From Atherix ibis (lineage: Eukaryota; Arthropoda; Insecta; Diptera; Athericidae): a stretch of DNA of 64,000 bases. The position numbers and the translations under genes were made by a program. The stretch spans positions 20,995,933-21,059,932 of the forward strand of contig OY282608.1 in the NCBI GenBank assembly GCA_958298945.1, given 5' to 3'. The notes under the pieces are model-generated. The model saw only the letters and a list, made by a program, of their open reading frames with translations, was not told where the DNA came from and searched no databases. This document shows positions 39,201 through 53,790 of this stretch, piece by piece. Position 1 is the first letter of the stretch, and every line of letters begins with the position of its first letter.

Positions 39201-42200
39201 CAAGCCAACAAGCCAACAAACCAACAAATCAACAAAGCAACAAGCCAACAAGCCAACAAACCAACAAACCAACAAGCCAACAAACAAACAAACCAACAAA
39301 CCAACAAGCCAACTAACCAACAAACCAACAAGCCAACAAGCCAACAAACCAACAAACCAACAAGCCAACAAACCAACAAACCAACAAACTAAGTAACCAA
39401 CAAGTCAACAAACCAACAAACCAATAAGCCAACAAGCCAACAAACCAACAAACCAACAAGCCAACAAACCAACAAACCAACAAACCAAAAAACCAACAAA
39501 CCAACAAACCAACAAACCAACAAACCAACAAGCCAACAAGCCAACAAACCAACAAACCAACAAGCCAACAAACCAACAACCCAACAAACCAACAAACCAA
39601 CAAACCAAATAACCAAAAAGCCAACAAACTAACAAACCAACAAGCCAACAAGCCAACAAACCAACAAACCAACAAAGCAACAAGCCAACAAGCCAACAAA
39701 CCAACAAACCAACAAACCAACAAGCTAACAAACCAACAAACCAACAAGCCAACAAGCCAACAAACCAACAAATCAACAAACCAACAAGCCAACAAGCCAA
39801 CAAACCAACAAACCAACAAGCCAACAAGCCAACAAACCAACAAACCAACAAGCCAACAAGCCAACAAACCAACAAACCAATAAACCAACAAACCAACAAC
39901 CCAATAAACCAACAAACCAACAAACCAACAAGCGAACAAGCCAACAAACCAACAAACCAACAAACCAACAAGCGAACAAACCAACAAGCCAACAAACCAA
40001 CAAACCAAGTAACCAAAAAGCCAACAAACTAACAAACCAACAAGCCAACAAACTAAGTAAACAACAAGCCAACAAACCAACAAGCCAACAAGCCAACAAA
40101 CCAACAAACCAACAAGCCAACAAACGAACAACCCAACAAACCAACAAACCAACAAACCAAGCAAACAAAAAGCCAACAAACTAACAAACCAATAAGCCAA
40201 CAAGTTAACAAACCAACAAACCAACAAAGCAACAAGCGAACAAGCCAACAAACCAACAAACCAACAAACCAACAAACCAACAAGCCAACAAACCAACAAA
40301 CCAACAAGCCAATAAGCCAACAAACCAACAAGCCAACAAGCCAACAAACCAACAAACCAACAAGCCAACAAGCCAACAAACCAACAAACCAACAAGCCAA
40401 CAAACCAACAAACCAATAAGCCAACAAACCAACAAACCAACAAACCAACAAACCAACAAGCCAACAAGCCAACAAACCAACAAACCAACAAGCCAACCAA
40501 CCAACAAGCCAACAAACCAACAAACAAACAAACCAAGTAACCAAACAGCCAACAAACAAACAAACCAACAAGCCAATAAACTAAGTAACCAACAAGCCAA
40601 CAAACCAACAAACCAACAAGCCAACAAGCCAACAAACCAACAAACCAAAAAACCAACAAACCAACAAGCCAACAAACCAACAAACCAACAAGCCAACAAA
40701 CCAACAAACCAACAAACCAAAAAACCAACAAACCAACAAACCAACAAACCAACAAACCAACAAGCCAACAAGCCAACAAACCAACAAACCAACAAGCCAA
40801 CAAACCAACAACCCAACAAACCAACAAACCAACAAACCAAATAACCAAAAAGCCAACAAACTAACAAACCAACAAGCCAACAAGCCAACAAACCAACAAA
40901 CCAACAAACCAACACACCAACAAGCTAACAAACCAACAAAGCAACAAGCCAACAAGCCAACAAACCAACAAACCAACAAGCCAACAAGCCAACAAACCAA
41001 CAAACCAACAAGCCAACAAACCAACAAACCAATAAACCAACAAACCAACAAACCAACAAACCAACAAACCAACAAACCAACAAGCCAACAAGCCAACAAA
41101 CCAACAAACCAACAAACCAACAAACCAACAAGCCAACAAACCAACAAGCCAACAAACCAACAAACCAAGTAACCAAAAAGCCAACAAACTAACAAACCAA
41201 CAAGCCAACAAACTAAGTAAACAACAAGCCAACAAACCAACAAGCCAACAAGCCAACAAACCAACAAACCAACAAGCCAACAAACCAACAACCCAACAAA
41301 CCAACAAACCAACAAACCAAGTAACCAAAAAGCCAACAAACTAACAAACCAATAAGCCAACAAGCCAACAAACCAACAAGCCAACAAACCAACAAACCAA
41401 TAAACCAACAAACCAACAAACCAACAAACCAACAAACCAACAAACCAACAAGCCAACAAGCCAACAAACCAACAAACCAACAAACCAACAAACCAACAAA
41501 CCAACAAGCCAACAAACCAACAAGCCAACAAACCAACAAACCAAGTAACCAAAAAGCCAACAAACTAACAAACCAACAAGCCAACAAACTAAGTAAACAA
41601 CAAGCCAACAAACCAACAAGCCAACAAGCCAACAAACCAACAAACCAACAAGCCAACAAACCAACAACCCAACAAACCAACAAACCAACAAACCAAGTAA
41701 CCAAAAAGCCAACAAACTAACAAACCAATAAGCCAACAAGCCAACAAACCAACAAACCAACAAAGCAACAAGCCAACAAACCAACAAACCAACAAACCAA
41801 CAAGCCAACAAACCAACAAACCAACAAGCCAACAAACCAACAAACCAATAAGCCAACAAACCAACAAACCAACAAACCAACAAACCAACAAGCCAACAAG
41901 CCAACAAACCAACAAACCAACAAACCAACAAGCCAACCAACCAACAAGCCAACAAACCAACAAACAAACAAACCAAGTAACCAAAAAGCCAACAAACTAA
42001 CAAACCAACAAGCCAACAAACTAAGTAACCAACAAGCGAACAAACCAACAAACCAACAAGCCAACAAGCCAACAAACCAACAAACCAAAAAACCAACAAA
42101 CCAACAGACCAACAAACCAACAAACCAACAGACCAACAAACCAACAAGCCAACAAGTCAACAAACCAACAAACTAACAAACCAACAAGCCAACAAACCAA

Positions 42201-45200
42201 CAAACCAACAAGCCAACAAGCCAACAAACCAACAAACCAACAAACTAACAAACCAACAAGCCAACAAACCAACAAGCCAACAAACCAACAAACAAATAAA
42301 CCAACAACCCAAAAAAACCAACAAACCAACAAATCAAACAAACCAACAAACCAACAAACCAACAAACCAACAAGCCAACAAACCAACAAACCAACAAGCC
42401 AACAAACCAACAAACCAACAAACAAACATGCCAACAAACCAACAAATCAACAAACCATTAAACCAAGAAACCAACAAACTAACAAACCAACAAGCCAACA
42501 AGCCAACAAACCAACAAACCAACAAGCCAACAAACTAACAAACCAACAAACCAACAAGCCAACAAACCAACAAAGCTACAAGCCAACAAGCCAACAAGCC
42601 AACAAACCAACAAACCAACAAGCCAACAAACCAACAAACCAACAAACCAACAAACTAACAAACCAGCAAACCAACAAACCAACAAACCAACAAGCCAACA
42701 AGCCAACAAACCAACAAACCAACAAACCAAAAAACCAACAAACCAACAAACCAACAAACCAACAAACCAACAGACCAACAAACCAACAAGCCAACAAGCC
42801 AACAAACCAACAAACTAACAAACCAACAAGCCAACAAACCAACAAACCAACAAGCCAACAAGCCAACAAACCAACAAACCAACAAACCAACAAACCAACA
42901 AACCAACAAACCAACAAACCAACAAACCAACAAACCAACAAACCAACAAACCAACAAGCCAACAAACCAACAAACAAACAAGCCAACAAGCCAACAAACC
43001 AACAAAACAACAAGCCAACAAACCAACAAGCCAACAAACCAACAAACCAAGTAACCAAAAAGCCAACAAACTAACAAACCAACAAGCCAACAAGCCAACA
43101 AACCAACAAATCAACAAAGCAACAAGCCAACAAGCCAACAAACCAACAAACCAACAAGCCAACAAACCAACAAACCAACAAACCAACAAGCCAACTAACC
43201 AACAAACCAACAAGCCAACAAGCCAACAAACCAACAAACCAACAAGCCAACAAACCAACAAACCAACAAACTAAGTAACCAACAAGTCAACAAACCAACA
43301 AACCAATAAGCCAACAAGCCAACAAACCAACAAACCAACAAGCCAACAAACCAACAAACCAACAAACCAAAAAACCAACAAACCAACAAACCAACAAACC
43401 AACAAACCAACAAGCCCCAAAGCCAACAAACCAACAAACCAACAAGCCAACAAACCAACAACCCAACAAACCAACAAACCAACAAACCAAATAACCAAAA
43501 AGCCAACAAACTAACAAACCAACAAGCCAACAAGCCAACAAACCAACAAACCAACAAAGCAACAAGCCAACAAGCCAACAAACCAACAAACCAACAAACC
43601 AACAAGCTAACAAACCAACAAACCAACAAGCCAACAAGCCAACAAACCAACAAATCAACAAACCAACAAGCCAACAAGCCAACAAACCAACAAACCAACA
43701 AGCCAACAAGCCAACAAACCAACAAGCCAACAAGCCAACAAACCAACAAACCAATAAACCAACAAACCAGCAAACCAACAAACCAACAAACAAACAAACC
43801 AACAAGCCAACAAGCCAACAAACCAACAAACCAACAAACCAACAAGCCAACAAACCAACAAGCCAACAAACCAACAAACCAAGTAACCAAAAAGCCAACA
43901 AACTTACAAACCAACAAGCCAACAAACTAAGTAAACAACAAGCCAACAAACCAACAAGCCAACAAGCCAACAAACCAACAAACCAACAAACCAACAAACC
44001 AACAAACCAACAAGCCAACAAACCAACAAGCCAACAAACCAACAAACCAACAAACCAAGTAACCAAAAAGCCAACAAACTAACAAACCAACAAGTTAACA
44101 AGCCAACAAACCAACAAACCAACAAAGCAACAAGCCAACAAGCCAACAAACCAACAAATCAACAAGCCAACCAACCAACAAACCAACAAACCAACAAACT
44201 AACAAACCAACAAACCAACAAACTAACAAACCAACAAGCCAACAAGCCAACAAACCAACAAACCAACAAACCAAAAAACCAACAAATCAACAAACTAACA
44301 AGCCAACAAGCCAACAAACCAACAAACCAACAAACCAACAAACCAACAAACCAACAAACCAACAAACCAACAAACCAACAAGCCAACAAACCAACAAACC
44401 AACAAGCCAACAAGCCAACAAACCAACAAACCAACAAGCCAACAAACCAACAAGCTAACAAACCAACAAACCAACAAACCAAGCAACCAAAAAGCCAACA
44501 AACTAACAAACCAACAAGCCAACAAGCCAACAAACCAACAAACCAACAAAGCAACAAGCCAACAAGCCAACAAACCAACAAACCAACAAGCCAACAAACC
44601 AACAAATCAACAAGCCAACAAGCCAACAAACCAACAAACTAAGTAACCAACAAGTCAACAAACCAACAAACCAACAAGCCAACAAGCCAACAAACCAACA
44701 AACCAACAAACCAACAAACCAACAAACCAACAAACCAACAAACCAAAAAACCAACAAACCAACAAACCAACAAACCAACAAACCAACAAACCAACAAGCC
44801 AACAAGCCAACAAACCAACAAACCAACAAACCAACAAGCCAACAAACCAACAACCCAACAAACCAACAAACCAACAAACCAAGCAACCAAAAAGCCAACA
44901 AACTAACAAACCAATAAGCCAACAAGCCAACAAGCCAACAAACCAACAAACCAACAAACCAACAAACCAACAAGCCAACAAACCAACAAACCAACAAGCC
45001 AATAAGCCAACAAACCAACAAGCCAACAAGCCAACAAACCAACAAACTAAGAAGCCAACAAGCCAACAAGCCAACAAACCAACAAACCAACAAGCCAACA
45101 AACCAACAAACCAATAAACCAACAAACCAACAAACCAACAAACCAACAAACCAACAAGCCAACAAGCCAACAAACCAACAAACCAACAAACCAACAAGCC

Positions 45201-46320
45201 AACCAACCAACAAGCCAACAAACCAACAAACAAACAAACCAAGTAACCAAAAAGCCAACAAACTTACAAACCAACAAGCCAAAAAACTAAGTAACCGACA
45301 AGCCAACAAACCAACAAACCAACAAGCCAACAAGCCAACAAACCAACAAACCAACAAACAAATAAACCAACAAACCAACAAACCAACAAACCAACAAACC
45401 AACAAACCAAAAAACCAACAAACCAACAAACCAACAAGCCAACAAGCCAACAAACCAACAAACCAACAAGCCAACAAGCCAACAAACCAACAAACCAGCA
45501 ATCCAACAAACCAACAAACCAACAAGCCAATAAACCAACAAACAAATAAACCAACAAACCAAATAACCAACAAACCAACAAATCAAACAAACCAAAAAAC
45601 CAACAAACCAACAAGCCAACAAGCCAACAAACCATCAAACCAACAAGCCAACAAACCAACAAACCAACAAACAAACATGCCAACAAACCAACGAATCAAC
45701 AAACCATTAAACCAAGAAACCAACAAACTAACAAACCAACAAGCCAACAAGCCAACAAACCAACAAACCAACAAGCCAACAAACCAACAAACCAACAAAC
45801 CAACAAGCCAACAAACCAACAAAGCAACAAGCCAACAAGCCAACAAGCCAACAAACCAACAAACCAACAAACCAACAAGCCAACAAACCAACAAACCAAC
45901 AAACCAACAAACTAACAAACCAACAAACCAACAAACCAACAAACCAACAAGCCAACAAACCAACAAACCAACAAACCAAAAAACTAACAAACCAACAAAC
46001 CAACAAACCAACAAACCAACAGACCAACAGACCAACAAACAAACAAGCCAACAAAGCAACAAACTAACAAACCAACAAGCCAACAAACCAACAAACCAAC
46101 AAGCCAACAAGCCAACAAGCCAACAAACCAACAAACCAACAAACCAACAAACCAACAAACCAACAAACCAACAAACCAACAAGCCAACAAACCAACAAAC
46201 CAACAAGCCAACAAGCCAACAAACCAACAAACCAACAAGCCAACAAACCAACAAGCCAACAAACCAACAAGCCAACAAACCAACAAACCAAGTAACCAAA
46301 AAGCCAACAAACTAACAAAC
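36300..46320. repeat. Higher-order block with four copies of an ATTAAACCAAG module
   Basis: CCATTAAACCAAGAAACC occurs at 36516, 38597, 42455 and 45704 and nowhere else that I saw. Each is preceded by CAAATAAACC, AATCAAA and AACATGCC within about 160 bases and followed by a CTAACAAACC and paired AACAAGCC. The spacings are 2081, 3858 and 3249. Within the block, 38.4-40.1 kb and 42.3-44.0 kb match over about 1.7 kb (offset 3858 to 3882). The motif CTAAGTAAACAACAAG recurs near 37165, 38021, 40054, 41215, 41590 and 43926, and again near 46983. Confidence 0.78.
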
Positions 46321-48430
46321 CAACAAGCCAACAAGCCAACAAACCAACAAATCAACAAAGCAACAAGCCAACTAACCAACAAACCAACAAGCCAACAAGC
46401 CAACAAACCAACAAACCAACAAGCCAACAAACCAACAAACCAACAAACTAAGTAACCAACAAGTCAACAAACCAACAAACCAATAAGCCAACAAGCCAAC
46501 AAACCAACAAACCAACAAGCCAACAAACCAACAAACCAACAAACCAAAAAACCAACAAACCAAAAAACCAACAAACCAACAAACCAACAAACCAACAAAC
46601 CAAAAAACCAACAAACCAACAAACCAACAAACCAACAAACCAACAAGCCAACAAGCCAACAAGCCAACAAACCAATAAACCAACAAGCCAACAAGCCAAC
46701 AAACCAACAAACCAACAAACCAACAAACCAACAAGCCAACAAGCCAACAAACCAACAAACCAACAAGCCAACAAGCCAACAAACCAACAAACCAACATGC
46801 CAACAAACCAACAAACCAATAAACCAACAAACCAACAAACCAACAAACCAACAAACCAACAAACCAACAAGCCAACAAGCCAACAAACCAACAAACCAAC
46901 AAACCAACAAGCCAACAAACCAACAAACCAACAAACCAAGTAACCAAAAAGCCAACAAACTAACAAACCAACAAGCCAACAAACTAAGTAAACAACAAGC
47001 CAACAAACCAATAAGCCAACAAGCCAACAAACCAACAAACCAACAAACCAACAAACCAACAAACCAACAAACCAACAAACCAACAAGCCAACAAACCAAC
47101 AAACAAATTAACCAACAAACCAACAAACCACCAAACCAACAAACCAACAAACCAACAAACCAAAAAACCAACAAACCAACAAACCAACAAGCCAACAAGC
47201 CAACAAACCAACAAACCAGCAAGCCCACAAGCCAACAAACCAACAAACCAACAAGCCAACAAACCAACAAACCAACAAACCAACAAGCCAACAAACCAAC
47301 AAACAAATAAACCAAAAAACCAAAAAACCAACAAACCAACAAACCAACAAACCAACAAACCAACAAACCAACAAGCCAACAAGCCAGCAAACCAACCAAC
47401 CAACAAGCCAACAAACCAACAAACCAACAAACCAACAAGCCAACAAACCAACAAAGCAACAAGCCAACAAGCCAAAAAACCAACAAACCAAAAAGCCAAC
47501 AAACCAACAAACAACAAACCAACAAACTAACAAACAAACAAACCAACAAACCAACAAACCAACAAGCCAACAAGCCAACAAACCAACAAATCATAAAACC
47601 AACAAACCAACAAACCAACAAACCAACAAACCAACAAACCAACAAACCAACAAGCCAACCAGCCAACAAACCAACAAACTAACAAACCAGCAAGCCAACA
47701 AACCAACAAACCAACAAGCCAACAAGCCAACAAACCAACAAACCAACAAACCAACAAACCAACAAACCAACAAACCAACAAACCAACAAACCAACAAACC
47801 AACAAGCCAACAAACCAACAAACCAACAAGCCAACAAGCCAACAAACCAACAAACCAACAAGCCAACAAATCAACAAGCCAACAAACCAACAAACCAACA
47901 AACCAAGTAACCAAAAAGCCAACAAACTAACAAACCAACAAGCCAACAAGCCAAGAAACCAACAAACCAACAAAGCAACAAGCCAACAAGCCAACAAACC
48001 AACAAACCAACAATCCAACAAACCAACAAACCAATAAACGAACAAGCCAACTAACCAACAAACCAACAAGCCAACAAGCCAACAAACCAACAAACCAACA
48101 AACCAACAAACTAAGTAACCAACAAGCCAACAAACCAACAAACCAACAAGCCAACAAACCAACAAACTAACAAACCAACAAGCCAACAAACCAACAAACC
48201 GACAAGCCAACAAGCCAACAAACCAACAAACCAACAAGCCAACAAACCAACAAACCAACAAACCAACAAGCCAACAAACCAACAAACAAATAAACCAACA
48301 AACCAACAAACCAACAAACCAACAAACCAACAAACCAACAAACCAGCAAGCCAACAAACCAACAAACAAATAAACCAATAAACCAACAAGCCAACAAACC
48401 AACAAACCAACAAAGCAACAAGCCAACAAG
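46321..48430. repeat. Array between higher-order blocks
   Basis: This is ordinary array. AAATTAACC lies near 47105, AATCATAAAACC near 47590 and CTAAGTAACC near 48112. No gene is visible. Confidence 0.8.
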
Positions 48431-51101
48431 TCAACAAACCAACAAACCAACAAGCCAACAAACCAACAAACCAATGAGCCAACAAGCCAACAAACCAACA
48501 AACCAACAAACCAAGTAACCAACAAACCAACAAGCCAACAAACCAACAAACCAACAAACCAAAAAACCAACAAACCAACAAACCAACAAGCCAACAAACC
48601 AACAAACCAACAAACCAACAAAACCAAAAAACCTACAAACCAACCCACCAACAAACCAACAAACCAACAAACCAACAAGCCAACAAGCCAACAAACCAAC
48701 AAACCAACAAACCAACAAGCCAACAAACCAACAAAACAACAAACCAACAAAGCAACAAGCCAACAAACCAACAAACAAACAAGCCAACAAGCCAACAAAC
48801 CAACAAACCAACAAACCAACAAACCATCAAACTAAGTAACCAACAAGCCAACAAACCAACAAACCAACTAGCCAACAAACCAACAAACCAACAAACCAAC
48901 AAGCCAACAAACCAACAAACCAACAAACCAACAAACCAACAAGCCAACAAACCAACAAACCAACAAGCCAACAAACCAACAAACCAACAAACCAACAAAC
49001 CAACAAGCCAACAAGCCAACAAACCAACAAACCAACAAGCCAACAAGCCAACAAACCAACAAACCAACAAGCCAACAAACAAACAAGCCAACAAACCAAC
49101 AAACCAACAAACCAACATGCCAACAAACCAACAAACTAAGTAACCAACAAGCCAACAAACCAACAAACCAACAAACCAACAAACCAACAAACTAAGTAAC
49201 CAACAAGCCAACAAACCAACAAACCAACAAGCCAACAAACCAACAAACCAACGAGCCAACAAACCAACAAACCAACATGCCAACAAACCAACAAACTAAG
49301 TAACCAACAAGCCAACAAACCAAGAAACCAACAAGCCAACAAGCCAACAAACCAACAAACCAACAAGCCAATAAACCAACAAGCCAACAAACCAACAAAC
49401 CAACAAACCAACAAGCCAAAAAGCCAACAAACCAACAAACCAACAAGCCAACAAGCCAACAAACCAACAAACCAACAAACCAACATGCCAACAAACCAAC
49501 AAACTAAGTAACCAACAAGCCAATAAACCAACAAACCAACAAACCAACAAGCCAACAAACCAACAAACCAACAAGCCAACAAGTCAACAAACCAACAAAC
49601 CAACAAACCAACAACCCAACAAGCCAACAAACCAACAAACAAATAAACCAACAAACCGAAAAAGCAACAAACCAACAAACCAACAAACCAACAAACCTAC
49701 AAACCTACAAACCAACAAGCCAACAAGCCAACAAACCAACAAACCAACAAACCAACAAACCAACAAGCCAACAAACCAACAAGCCAACAAACCAACAAAC
49801 CAACAAACCAAATAACCAACAAACCAACAAACCATCAAACGAACAAAGCAACAAACCAACAAGCCAACAAGCCAACCAACCAACAAGCCAAGTAACCAAA
49901 AAGCCAACAAACTAACAAACCAACAAGCCAACAAACCAACAAACTAACAAACCAACAAACGAACTAACCAACAAACCAACAAACCAACAAACCAACAAAC
50001 TAAGTAACCAACAAGCCAACAAACCAAGAAACCAACAAGCCAACAAGCCAACAAACCAACAAACCAACAAGCCAATAAACCAACAAACCAACAAACTAAC
50101 AAACCAACAAACCAACAAACCAACAAACCAACAAACCAACAAGCCAACAAACCAACAAACTAAGTAACCAACAAGCCAACAAACCAACAAACAAATAAAC
50201 CAACAAACCAACAAGCCAACAAACCAACAAACCAACAAAGCAACAAGCCAACAAGCCAACAAACCAACAAACCAACAAGCCAACAAACCAACAAACTAAG
50301 TAACCAACAAGCCAAAAAAAACCAACAAACCAACAAACTAACAAGCCAACAAACCAACAAACCAACAAGCCAACAAACCAACAAAGCAACAAGCCAACAA
50401 GCCAACAAACCAACAAGCCAACAAGCCAACAAACCAACAAACCAACAAACTAAGTAACCAACAAGCCAACAAACGAGCCAACAAACCAACAAACCAACAA
50501 ACCAACAAACCAACAAACCAACAAACCAACAAACCAACATGCCAACAAACCAACAAACTAAGTAACCAACAAGCCAACAAACCAAGAAACCAACAAGCCA
50601 ACAAGCCAACAAACCAACAAACCAACAAGCCAATAAACCAACAAGCCAACAAACCAACAAACCAACAAACCAACAAGCCAAAAAGCCAAAAAACCAACAA
50701 ACCAACAAGCCAACAAACCAACAAACCAACAAACCAACATGCCAACAAACCAACAAACTAAGTAACCAACAAGCCAATAAACCAACAAACCAACAAACCA
50801 ACAAGCCAACAAACCAACAAACCAACAAGCCAACAAGCCAGTAAACCAACAAACCAACAAACCAACAAGCCAACAAGCTAACAAACCAACAAACAAATAA
50901 ACTAACAAACCAAAAAACCAACAAGCCAACAAACCAACAGACCAACAAACCAACAAACCAACAAGCCAACAAGCCAACAAACCAACAAACCAACAAACCA
51001 ACAAACCAACAAGCCAACAAACCAACAACCCAACAAGCCAACAAACCAACAAACAAATAAACCAACAAACCAAAAAACCAACAAACCAACAAACCAACAA
51101 A
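48431..51101. repeat. ~2.67-kb tandem duplication, copy 1
   Basis: Nearly every variant recurs 2671 bases later. CCAATGAGCC is at 48471 and 51142, and ACCTACAAACC at 48631 and 51302. The offset becomes 2679 after about 50,800 because copy 2 has one extra AACAAGCC unit. Single-base differences found by eye are A at 49021 against T at 51692, and C at 50615 against T at 53286. The offset 2671 is one base short of 334 octamers. Confidence 0.88.
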
Positions 51102-53790
51102 CCAACAAACCAACAAACCAACAAGCCAACAAACCAACAAACCAATGAGCCAACAAGCCAACAAACCAACAAACCAACAAACCAAGTAACCAACAAACCA
51201 ACAAGCCAACAAACCAACAAACCAACAAACCAAAAAACCAACAAACCAACAAACCAACAAGCCAACAAACCAACAAACCAACAAACCAACAAAACCAAAA
51301 AACCTACAAACCAACCCACCAACAAACCAACAAACCAACAAACCAACAAGCCAACAAGCCAACAAACCAACAAACCAACAAACCAACAAGCCAACAAACC
51401 AACAAAACAACAAACCAACAAAGCAACAAGCCAACAAACCAACAAACAAACAAGCCAACAAGCCAACAAACCAACAAACCAACAAACCAACAAACCATCA
51501 AACTAAGTAACCAACAAGCCAACAAACCAACAAACCAACTAGCCAACAAACCAACAAACCAACAAACCAACAAGCCAACAAACCAACAAACCAACAAACC
51601 AACAAACCAACAAGCCAACAAACCAACAAACCAACAAGCCAACAAACCAACAAACCAACAAACCAACAAACCAACAAGCCAACAAGCCAACTAACCAACA
51701 AACCAACAAGCCAACAAGCCAACAAACCAACAAACCAACAAGCCAACAAACAAACAAGCCAACAAACCAACAAACCAACAAACCAACATGCCAACAAACC
51801 AACAAACTAAGTAACCAACAAGCCAACAAACCAACAAACCAACAAACCAACAAACCAACAAACTAAGTAACCAACAAGCCAACAAACCAACAAACCAACA
51901 AGCCAACAAACCAACAAACCAACGAGCCAACAAACCAACAAACCAACATGCCAACAAACCAACAAACTAAGTAACCAACAAGCCAACAAACCAAGAAACC
52001 AACAAGCCAACAAGCCAACAAACCAACAAACCAACAAGCCAATAAACCAACAAGCCAACAAACCAACAAACCAACAAACCAACAAGCCAAAAAGCCAACA
52101 AACCAACAAACCAACAAGCCAACAAGCCAACAAACCAACAAACCAACAAACCAACATGCCAACAAACCAACAAACTAAGTAACCAACAAGCCAATAAACC
52201 AACAAACCAACAAACCAACAAGCCAACAAACCAACAAACCAACAAGCCAACAAGTCAACAAACCAACAAACCAACAAACCAACAACCCAACAAGCCAACA
52301 AACCAACAAACAAATAAACCAACAAACCGAAAAAGCAACAAACCAACAAACCAACAAACCAACAAACCTACAAACCTACAAACCAACAAGCCAACAAGCC
52401 AACAAACCAACAAACCAACAAACCAACAAACCAACAAGCCAACAAACCAACAAGCCAACAAACCAACAAACCAACAAACCAAATAACCAACAAACCAACA
52501 AACCATCAAACGAACAAAGCAACAAACCAACAAGCCAACAAGCCAACCAACCAACAAGCCAAGTAACCAAAAAGCCAACAAACTAACAAACCAACAAGCC
52601 AACAAACCAACAAACTAACAAACCAACAAACGAACTAACCAACAAACCAACAAACCAACAAACCAACAAACTAAGTAACCAACAAGCCAACAAACCAAGA
52701 AACCAACAAGCCAACAAGCCAACAAACCAACAAACCAACAAGCCAATAAACCAACAAACCAACAAACTAACAAACCAACAAACCAACAAACCAACAAACC
52801 AACAAACCAACAAGCCAACAAACCAACAAACTAAGTAACCAACAAGCCAACAAACCAACAAACAAATAAACCAACAAACCAACAAGCCAACAAACCAACA
52901 AACCAACAAAGCAACAAGCCAACAAGCCAACAAACCAACAAACCAACAAGCCAACAAACCAACAAACTAAGTAACCAACAAGCCAAAAAAAACCAACAAA
53001 CCAACAAACTAACAAGCCAACAAACCAACAAACCAACAAGCCAACAAACCAACAAAGCAACAAGCCAACAAGCCAACAAACCAACAAGCCAACAAGCCAA
53101 CAAACCAACAAACCAACAAACTAAGTAACCAACAAGCCAACAAACGAGCCAACAAACCAACAAACCAACAAACCAACAAACCAACAAACCAACAAACCAA
53201 CAAACCAACATGCCAACAAACCAACAAACTAAGTAACCAACAAGCCAACAAACCAAGAAACCAACAAGCCAACAAGCCAACAAACTAACAAACCAACAAG
53301 CCAATAAACCAACAAGCCAACAAACCAACAAACCAACAAACCAACAAGCCAAAAAGCCAAAAAACCAACAAACCAACAAGCCAACAAACCAACAAACCAA
53401 CAAACCAACATGCCAACAAACCAACAAACTAAGTAACCAACAAGCCAATAAACCAACAAACCAACAAACCAACAAGCCAACAAGCCAACAAACCAACAAA
53501 CCAACAAGCCAACAAGCCAGTAAACCAACAAACCAACAAACCAACAAGCCAACAAGCTAACAAACCAACAAACAAATAAACTAACAAACCAAAAAACCAA
53601 CAAGCCAACAAACCAACAGACCAACAAACCAACAAACCAACAAGCCAACAAGCCAACAAACCAACAAACCAACAAACCAACAAACCAACAAGCCAACAAA
53701 CCAACAACCCAACAAGCCAACAAACCAACAAACAAATAAACCAACAAACCAAAAAACCAACAAACCAACAAACCAACAAACCAACAAACC
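51102..53790. repeat. ~2.67-kb tandem duplication, copy 2
   Basis: This is the head-to-tail duplicate of 48431-51101. The match ends near 53790, where this copy enters paired AACAAGCC while copy 1 continues AACAAACC. The extra unit relative to copy 1 lies just before CCAGTAAACC (G at 50841 in copy 1 and 53520 here). Confidence 0.88.
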
